This document shows positions 7,856 through 12,874 of a stretch of DNA of 12,874 nt, in pieces (the stretch's first letter is position 1; each line of letters opens with the position of its first letter). The stretch is from assembly GCA_947306035.1 (NCBI GenBank), contig CAMZFG010000010.1, positions 1 to 12,874 of the forward strand, given 5' to 3'. The DNA comes from an uncultured Clostridia bacterium. GTDB taxonomy: Bacteria; Bacillota; Clostridia; Oscillospirales; CAG-272. The notes beneath the pieces were generated by a model. That model did no database searches and was not told where the DNA came from. It was given only the letters and a program-made list of their open reading frames with translations. Position numbers and translations under genes: made by a program.

Positions 7856-9298
7856 ATGAACACTTCCGATCCGATCCGAAATGAAAATGAACAGAACGAC
7901 GCCGTGACCGGCGAACAAGAGGTCGAAACGACCCCTGTCGAGGCCACGGAAGAGAACGCGGCCGCGCAGACCGCGGCCGAAAACGAAACGCCGGGCGAGA
8001 CCGCCGAGGAGAGCGAACCGCGCTGGTACGGCATTTCCTATGCCGGCGACCGGGTCGAGACCGCCCCCGAACGGAAAAACGAAAACCGCGTATGGCGCCG
8101 CGTGGCGCTGGTCGCGCTGTGCTTCGTGCTGTGCGTGGCGCTTTCCGGCGTTTCGGTGTTCATCGGCTTTTACTACGCGCGCCGTCTGGCCGGGTTTGAA
8201 AGCGACACGGCTGCCGCCGGCGGCAATTACGTGACGGGCGCGAACCAGGCGAACGCCGCCACGAACACCGCCTACGACACGGGCAACGCCGCCGCATACG
8301 ACTATGCCGCCGCCACGCTGAACAAAAACGACGGCAGCACGCTGACGGACAGCCGCAACGGCTCGGCGGGCGACACGGTCATGACGACCATCGAGGTAGC
8401 CGCCGCCGTCAAGGACAGCGTGGTGGAGATCACCACCACGACCACTTCCTCGCGCGGCGTCATCGCGGCGGGCGCGGGCAGCGGCGTCATCATTCACGCC
8501 GACGGCATCATCGTCACCAACAACCACGTCATCGACGGCGTTTCCACCATTTACGTGCGTCTGACCAACGGCCACACCTATCAGGCGTATCTGCGCGGTA
8601 CGGACGAAGAGGGCGATATCGCCGTGCTGAAGATCGAACCGCACGAAGAACTGACGGTGGCCAAACTCGGCTTCAGCGGCGCGCTGGCGCTCGGCGAAGA
8701 GGTCATTGCCATCGGCAACCCCCTCGGCGAACTCGGCGGCACCGTGACCAACGGCATCATCAGCGCCCTGCAGCGTGAAGTCGAGGTCGAGGACGTGGTC
8801 ATGACGCTGATCCAGACCAACGCGGCCATCAACGCCGGCAACTCCGGCGGCGGTCTTTTCAACATGGCTGGCGAACTGATCGGCGTGGTCAACGCCAAAT
8901 ACGCCGCTTCCGGCGTGGAGGGCCTCGGCTTTGCCATTCCCATCGACACCGCGGCGGTCAGCATCGGCAATCTGCTGCAATACGGCTATATCCCCGGCCG
9001 GCCTTCGCTCGGCGCGACCGTGCAGGAAGTGCAGGTGCGCACCGGATACTACACGGTGCAGACCATGCTCTACGTGTACGACGCGGGCAGCACGCCCTTG
9101 CAGAAAGGCGACTATATCCTGGCCGTGGACGGCGTTGCGATGAACGGCGACACCTCCACGCTCAAATCCGTCATCCGCAAGCACGCCGTGGGCGACAGCG
9201 TGACGGTGCGCATCTACCGCAACGGTGAGGAGAGAACGGTCAGCGTCACGCTGACGGAATACGTGCCCGCCGGCAATACCGTGAATTTCGGCGGCTGA
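7856..9298 (+). CDS. HtrA/DegP-like membrane-anchored serine protease
   Basis: Trypsin-like (S1C) protease with a C-terminal PDZ domain, expected to degrade misfolded exported proteins outside the membrane. Layout of the 480 residues: acidic, probably disordered cytoplasmic tail (1-75); basic flank and one membrane helix (about 83-106); Ala/Asn/Thr/Tyr-rich linker (about 115-170); protease domain (about 176-375) with triad H224 (TNNHVIDG), D254 (EGDIAVLKI) and S330 (GNSGGG); PDZ (about 384-468) with LQKGDYILAVDG at 415-426. No cleavable signal peptide is seen; the helix acts as an anchor, as in B. subtilis HtrA/HtrB/YyxA. Start supported by AAGGAG with AGGAG 9 bases before the ATG. A two-component system follows after 23 bases, suggesting co-transcription and CssRS-like feedback. 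Which HtrA paralogue it is cannot be told from sequence alone. Confidence 0.95.
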   Translation: MNTSDPIRNENEQNDAVTGEQEVETTPVEATEENAAAQTAAENETPGETAEESEPRWYGISYAGDRVETAPERKNENRVWRRVALVALCFVLCVALSGVSVFIGFYYARRLAGFESDTAAAGGNYVTGANQANAATNTAYDTGNAAAYDYAAATLNKNDGSTLTDSRNGSAGDTVMTTIEVAAAVKDSVVEITTTTTSSRGVIAAGAGSGVIIHADGIIVTNNHVIDGVSTIYVRLTNGHTYQAYLRGTDEEGDIAVLKIEPHEELTVAKLGFSGALALGEEVIAIGNPLGELGGTVTNGIISALQREVEVEDVVMTLIQTNAAINAGNSGGGLFNMAGELIGVVNAKYAASGVEGLGFAIPIDTAAVSIGNLLQYGYIPGRPSLGATVQEVQVRTGYYTVQTMLYVYDAGSTPLQKGDYILAVDGVAMNGDTSTLKSVIRKHAVGDSVTVRIYRNGEERTVSVTLTEYVPAGNTVNFGG

Positions 9299-9321
9299 CA
9301 ATACGCAAAGGAGACAGGCAC

Positions 9322-10026
9322 ATGTATCATATTCTTGTGGTGGACGACGAGGCGCGCATTCGCTCGATGATCCGCAAATACGCGGAATTCGAGGGGCATG
9401 ACGTGACCGAGGCAGGGGACGGCATGGAGGCCGTTCGCCTTTGCCGCACGCAGGATTTCGATATCATCATCATGGATATCATGATGCCCGAACTGGACGG
9501 GTTTTCCGCCTGCCGCGAGATCAGAAAGAGCAAGCAGACCCCCATCATCATGCTCTCGGCGCGCGGTGAGGAATACGACAAGATCAACGGCTTTGAACTC
9601 GGCGTAGACGACTACGTTGTCAAACCGTTTTCGCCCCGCGAACTCATGCTGCGCGTGGCGGCGGTCATGAAGCGCACCGAGCGCCGCGAAAAAGAAGAAA
9701 AAGGGCACAACGAGATCGTCGCTTTCGACAACGGCGGTCTCACCGTCGACCTGACGGCCCGCGTCGTGTGCATCGACGGGGCAAGGATCGACCTTTCGCC
9801 CAAAGAATACGACCTGTTTTTCTACCTGCTGCGCAACAAGAACATCGCGCTGACGCGCGAAAAACTCATCAGCGAGGTGTGGGGCTACGATTTTTACGGC
9901 GACGCCCGCACGCTCGACACGCACGTCAAACTGCTGCGAAAAAGTCTGGGGCGTTACAGCCGCTACATCGTGACTTTGCGCGGCCTCGGCTATCGGTTTG
10001 AGGAGAACGGCAATGAGCAGGGATAA
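9322..10026 (+). CDS. OmpR/PhoB-family response regulator
   Basis: DNA-binding partner of the downstream kinase. The receiver domain (1-118) has the acidic pocket D8/D9, phospho-acceptor D52 (IIMDIMMPELDG), switch S79 (IMLSARG) and K101 (VVKPFSP). The C-terminal winged helix (about 135-228) shows the family signature LSPKEYDLFFYLLRN, the EVWGYDFYGDARTLDTHV recognition region and LRGLGYRFE. The 234 residues are normal for the family. The ATG at 9322 has AAAGGAG upstream. The gene overlaps the kinase by 14 bases. By analogy with CssR it may control htrA, but its DNA target cannot be read from the protein. Confidence 0.96.
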   Translation: MYHILVVDDEARIRSMIRKYAEFEGHDVTEAGDGMEAVRLCRTQDFDIIIMDIMMPELDGFSACREIRKSKQTPIIMLSARGEEYDKINGFELGVDDYVVKPFSPRELMLRVAAVMKRTERREKEEKGHNEIVAFDNGGLTVDLTARVVCIDGARIDLSPKEYDLFFYLLRNKNIALTREKLISEVWGYDFYGDARTLDTHVKLLRKSLGRYSRYIVTLRGLGYRFEENGNEQG

Positions 10027-11518
10027 AGCGGCCGCGAAAACGCGCCGCCGCGTGGGCATACGCTGGCGCCTGACGGCGTTTCTCGCCGCCTTCGCACTGC
10101 TGCTTTTGCTGGTCATCTGGGTCTTTCAGATCCGGCTGCTCGGCTACTTTTACGAGCGCGAGAAATTCTCCGAAATGAAAAAAGCCGCCGCGCGCCTGTC
10201 GGAGTACGTCGCCGCCGAAGATCTTGCGGCGCGTGCCGAGGACGTGGCGATACAGGAAAATCTTTCCGTGCGCGTTTTTGTGTTTGAAGACGAAAACAAC
10301 GCCCGCGAGATCGCCGCGGCCGGCGCGCGGCCCGACGGCATGCTGCGCCGTATGTCGGACGAAGTGCTGCGAGACCTTTACGAAAAAACGGTCGCGAACG
10401 GCGGCACCTATGACGAACGCATGGATATGGGGCGGGGCGGCCCCGAACGGCCGGAAGAGGAAGAAGATCGCTTCCGCCTGCCCGGCATGGGTCGCTCGCA
10501 GACAGTCAATGTGCTGTACGCCCGCATCCTCGAGCAGGACGGCGGCCGCTATTTCATGCTGATCGAAAGCGAAATGACGCCCGTTGACGCCATCACCAAC
10601 ACGCTGCAGACGCAGTTCATCTGGATCGCGCTGTGCGTGCTGGCCGTCACCGTCGCCGCCGCGTTTTTGCTCTCCCGCATGATCGCCACGCCGCTCAACC
10701 GCGTGACGGCGCAGGCGGGCAAACTGGCGGCCGGCAACTATACCGAAGATTTCAGGGGCAGCGGTTACCGCGAGGTCGAGGAACTCTCCGACACCCTGAA
10801 TTTCGCCGCCCGCGAGATCGGCGCGTCGGATCGCCTGCAAAAGGAACTGATCGCCAACATCTCGCACGATCTGCGCACGCCGCTGACTATGATCAAAGGG
10901 TACAGCGAGGTCATGCGCGACATACCGGGCGAGAACAACGCCGAAAACGCGCAGATCATCATCGACGAGACCACGCGCCTGTCGGCGCTGGTCAGCGACC
11001 TGCTCGACATTTCCAAATTACAGGCGGGCACCCAAAAGCCGGACATGACGCGCTTTGACCTGACGGCGCTCATCCGCGACACCATGACGCGCTACGAGGC
11101 GCTGGTGGCGCGCGACGGCTATCGCATCGAGTGTCAAACGGCCGGAGAGGCCCCCGTGCTGGCCGACCGCACCATGATCCTGCAGGTGTTGTACAATCTG
11201 ATCAATAACGCCGTCAACTATACGGGCGAGAGCCGGCGCGTGCGCGTCACCGAAACGGTGGAGAACGGCGCGGTGCGCGTGGCCGTGGCCGACGACGGCG
11301 AGGGCATTCCGAAAGAGCGCATCGAACAGATATGGGATCGTTACTATCGCGTCGACGCCGTCCACAAACGCGCCGTGATGGGCACGGGCCTTGGACTTTC
11401 CATCGTCAAGAGCGTGCTGGAAGCGCACAACGCCCGCTACGGGGTGGAGAGCGCGCTCGGCGTCGGCAGCGTGTTCTGGTTTGAACTGCCGCTCTCCCGG
11501 GACGCGGCAGACCGTTGA
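10013..11518 (+). CDS. HisKA sensor histidine kinase
   Basis: Membrane kinase of 501 residues that phosphorylates the preceding regulator. TM1 is about 20-40, the extracytoplasmic sensor about 41-200, TM2 about 201-221, HAMP about 222-275. HisKA has H285 in ANISHDLRTP. The ATPase domain has the N box NLINNAVNYT (395-404), G1 box DDGEGIP (427-433), an F-box-like WDRYYRVD and G2 box GTGLGLSIVK (457-466). The sensor carries an acidic, Gly/Arg/Pro-rich stretch (about 138-160) likely to be a flexible loop; no named sensor fold is recognised. I chose the ATG at 10013 because AGGAG (10001-10005) lies 7 bases upstream. An in-frame TTG at 9998 adds five residues but has no binding site. The signal sensed is unknown; linkage to htrA suggests envelope stress. 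Confidence 0.96.
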   Translation: MSRDKAAAKTRRRVGIRWRLTAFLAAFALLLLLVIWVFQIRLLGYFYEREKFSEMKKAAARLSEYVAAEDLAARAEDVAIQENLSVRVFVFEDENNAREIAAAGARPDGMLRRMSDEVLRDLYEKTVANGGTYDERMDMGRGGPERPEEEEDRFRLPGMGRSQTVNVLYARILEQDGGRYFMLIESEMTPVDAITNTLQTQFIWIALCVLAVTVAAAFLLSRMIATPLNRVTAQAGKLAAGNYTEDFRGSGYREVEELSDTLNFAAREIGASDRLQKELIANISHDLRTPLTMIKGYSEVMRDIPGENNAENAQIIIDETTRLSALVSDLLDISKLQAGTQKPDMTRFDLTALIRDTMTRYEALVARDGYRIECQTAGEAPVLADRTMILQVLYNLINNAVNYTGESRRVRVTETVENGAVRVAVADDGEGIPKERIEQIWDRYYRVDAVHKRAVMGTGLGLSIVKSVLEAHNARYGVESALGVGSVFWFELPLSRDAADR

Positions 11519-11529
11519 CGGAGGACGTT

Positions 11530-12345
11530 ATGGAATTTTGGCAAAATCGTCTTCGCTGCCCCGTGTGCGGCGCGTCGGTCGAAAAAAGGGGAAACAGTCT
11601 GTTCTGTACGGGCGCGCGTTCCCATTGCTTTGATTTTGCGGCGGAAGGGTACGTCAACCTTGCCGACCCCAAAGAGGCGGGCGGGGGAGACGACGCCGCG
11701 CTGATCGCGGCGCGCACCGCGTTTTTAGACGGGGACTATTACGCGCCGTTTGCCGACGCGCTGACCGCTTATTTGCAAGACGTACCGCAGGACGGCGTCG
11801 CGGTGGACGCGGGGTGCGGAGAGGGGTATTACACCTGCCGTTTCGCGCGGGCGGGCAGACCCGTGATCGGGTTCGATCTTTCCAAACGGGGCGTGCGCGC
11901 GGCCGCCAAACGGGCCAAACGCGAAGATCTGCCGGCGCTGTTCGCGGTGGCGGGCATTTTCGATCTGCCGCTCAACGATGCTTCGGTCGACGCCGTTTTC
12001 AGCGTTTTCGCGCCCGTTGCCGAGCGGGAATTCCTGCGCGTTCTGAAGCCGGGCGGTCTCTTGATCACGGCGGGCGCCGGGCCGGATCATCTGCTCGGCA
12101 TGAAGCGCGTGCTTTACGAAGAGCCGCGCCGCAACACGCCCCGCGTCGATCTGCCGCACACGATGAAGCAGATCGGGAGCGAGACGGTACGCTTTGATAT
12201 GAAACTGCCGAAAGAGGCGGTGGCGACGCTGTTTGCCATGACGCCGTACTACTACCGCACGGCGCCTTCCGCCGCACGGCGACTTTTGTGTCTGCCGTGC
12301 CTTACCACCGAGGCGGAAATGGAGATCCGCGTTTACCGGAAATAA
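11530..12345 (+). CDS. rlmA: RlmA-family 23S rRNA (guanine-N1)-methyltransferase
   Basis: SAM-dependent enzyme that methylates N1 of a guanine in the hairpin-35 loop of 23S rRNA. Family members modify G745 (RlmA-I, E. coli) or G748 (RlmA-II/TlrB, Gram-positives); a Gram-positive host favours G748, but this is inference. The 271 residues match RlmA in order: N-terminal zinc site C10-x2-C13, C26 and H32; the signature FDFAAEGYVNLADP (34-47); the FLDGDYYAPF segment (65-74); SAM motif I VDAGCGEGYYT (92-102); FDLSKRGVRAAAKR; LKPGGLLITAGAGPDHL; and the MTPYYYRT segment near the end. The ATG at 11530 has GGAGG five bases upstream; an in-frame TTG at 11515 overlapping the kinase stop lacks a binding site. 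It lies 11 bases after the kinase gene, so it is likely the last gene of the htrA operon. Confidence 0.9.
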   Translation: MEFWQNRLRCPVCGASVEKRGNSLFCTGARSHCFDFAAEGYVNLADPKEAGGGDDAALIAARTAFLDGDYYAPFADALTAYLQDVPQDGVAVDAGCGEGYYTCRFARAGRPVIGFDLSKRGVRAAAKRAKREDLPALFAVAGIFDLPLNDASVDAVFSVFAPVAEREFLRVLKPGGLLITAGAGPDHLLGMKRVLYEEPRRNTPRVDLPHTMKQIGSETVRFDMKLPKEAVATLFAMTPYYYRTAPSAARRLLCLPCLTTEAEMEIRVYRK

Positions 12346-12347
12346 AC

Positions 12348-12378
12348 GAAAAAAGCCGCCCTGCGGGCGGCTTTTTTC
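12348..12378. terminator. strong bidirectional intrinsic terminator
   Basis: GCCGCCC (12355-12361) pairs with GGGCGGC (12365-12371) around a TGC loop. Six A on the left and six T on the right extend the pairing and give a T tract in both directions; G12348 and C12378 also match. It starts 3 bases after the rlmA stop and reaches into the stop codon of the converging membrane-protein gene, so it should end both transcripts. Confidence 0.93.
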
Positions 12379-12826
12379 AATGCCGTTTTCTTTTCTTTTT
12401 GGTCTGCCGCGAGGCCAGCAGCGCCCCCGCGACGCAAAGCGGGAACAGCGCGGCGTGCAGACCGACGTTGACGGCCAGGGGGCGCGCGTGCTGCCAGGCG
12501 GCGGGCATCAGCAAGGGCGCGGGCAGCGTCAGCAGGAGCAGCAGCAGCGCCTCGGCAAGACCGCACAGCACCGGCACGCGCCGCCTGTGAAAGCGGGCCG
12601 CCGCGGCGCCGCCGATCAGAGCGGTCAGGCAAACGACGGCAACGGCGACCGCCGCGTGGTGACCGGCGGGGTCTTTTGCCGTCAGCAAAAGGGCGGTGGA
12701 CAATAAAAGAAGCAACGACCCGACGCCGACGGTCAGCGGCAGCGCACAAAGCGCGCTTTTGATCACGGTGGGGAACGACGCGGCGCTCCCTTGTCTGGTC
12801 GTTGCTTTTTTGGTTTGACGTGACAT
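12377..12826 (-). CDS. small four-helix membrane protein, TIGR04086/YrzE-like
   Basis: A 149-residue protein with about four hydrophobic segments (roughly 21-48, 57-78, 86-107 and 116-138), a basic N-terminal tail and a very basic C-terminal tail (KKKRKRH). Size and topology resemble the TIGR04086 family of unknown function, typified by B. subtilis YrzE, which sits beside yajC, tgt and queA there. The assignment rests on topology and recall and is tentative. The ATG at 12826 has GGAGG eight bases upstream; the frame continues ten codons to 12856 without a better site. The hexapeptide SRQTKK occurs at both ends (2-7 and 139-144). Its stop codon overlaps the shared terminator hairpin. Confidence 0.7.
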   Translation of the reverse strand: MSRQTKKATTRQGSAASFPTVIKSALCALPLTVGVGSLLLLLSTALLLTAKDPAGHHAAVAVAVVCLTALIGGAAAARFHRRRVPVLCGLAEALLLLLLTLPAPLLMPAAWQHARPLAVNVGLHAALFPLCVAGALLASRQTKKKRKRH

Positions 12827-12845
12827 GAGCAAGTCCTCCCTCATC

Positions 12846-12863
12846 AGAATACACACTATTCTA
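12846..12863 (-). promoter_or_regulatory. possible promoter/operator of the small membrane-protein gene
   Basis: Read leftwards, TAGAAT (12863-12858) could be a -10 element, with a start near 12851 and a leader of about 25 bases; its -35 would fall beyond the window. The same bases lie in a perfect inverted repeat, AGAATA (12846-12851) and TATTCT (12857-12862) with a 5-bp spacer, which could be a regulator site. Alternatively the gene is transcribed from upstream genes outside the window. Confidence 0.3.
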
Positions 12864-12874
12864 TGAGGAAGATC

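Noticed and set aside
7805..9301. A 498-codon minus-strand frame antisense to htrA
   Set aside because: Val/Asp/Gly/His/Arg-rich with no domain; it mirrors the htrA reading frame, whose catalytic triad and start signals are clear.
9214..10867. Two long minus-strand frames opposite the regulator and kinase genes
   Set aside because: They overlap each other and mirror conserved two-component genes; no binding sites or recognisable motifs.
11515..11529. Upstream TTG start for rlmA, overlapping the kinase stop
   Set aside because: No ribosome binding site precedes it, while GGAGG at 11520-11524 serves the ATG at 11530, whose protein matches the RlmA N-terminus.
1..12874. Mobile element, CRISPR array, toxin-antitoxin pair, phage gene or defence island
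   Set aside because: No transposase, integrase, direct-repeat array or small paired orphan genes are visible. AddAB can act against foreign linear DNA, but here it is a standard repair operon.

Overview
The window looks like ordinary chromosome from a GC-rich member of the Firmicutes, most likely an uncultured Clostridia-type bacterium. The evidence is an AddA/AddB recombination nuclease pair instead of RecBCD, a membrane-anchored HtrA with an N-terminal cytoplasmic tail, an OmpR/HisKA two-component system, strong GGAGG-type ribosome binding sites, and a small four-helix membrane protein resembling the Firmicute TIGR04086/YrzE family. Base composition is high in G+C (about 60% by eye) and even throughout. 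I see no mobile element, tRNA, rRNA, CRISPR array or phage gene.

Layout. Bases 54-7682 on the minus strand form one tight operon, read right to left: a short epoxyqueuosine-reductase-like (QueG-like) Fe-S protein, then addB, then addA. The coding regions overlap by 4 and 8 bases, so translation is probably coupled. A near-consensus sigma-A promoter (TTGCAA, 17 bp, TATAAT) lies at 7715-7743. Bases 7683-7855 are a divergent regulatory region holding that promoter, two perfect inverted repeats, a terminator-like hairpin with a T tract, and a -10 element reading right. Bases 7856-12345 on the plus strand form a second compact operon: htrA-like protease, OmpR-family response regulator, HisKA sensor kinase, and an RlmA-type 23S rRNA guanine-N1 methyltransferase. 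It ends at a strong symmetrical hairpin (12348-12378). A small membrane-protein gene (12377-12826, minus strand) converges on the same hairpin. The first 53 bases hold only a weak hairpin.

How the genes work together. AddA and AddB should form the heterodimeric helicase-nuclease that resects double-strand breaks. AddA has all its helicase and nuclease motifs. AddB keeps its nuclease motif and the four iron-sulfur cysteines but has lost the Walker A lysine. The right-hand operon resembles a self-regulated envelope-stress module in the style of CssRS/HtrA: the kinase senses outside the membrane, the regulator probably acts on the htrA promoter, and HtrA degrades misfolded exported protein. The rRNA methyltransferase at its end is an unexplained partner.

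I found no convincing new multi-gene system. The observations most worth checking are the AddB ATP-site loss, the shortened QueG-like protein coupled to addBA, and the structured region upstream of htrA.
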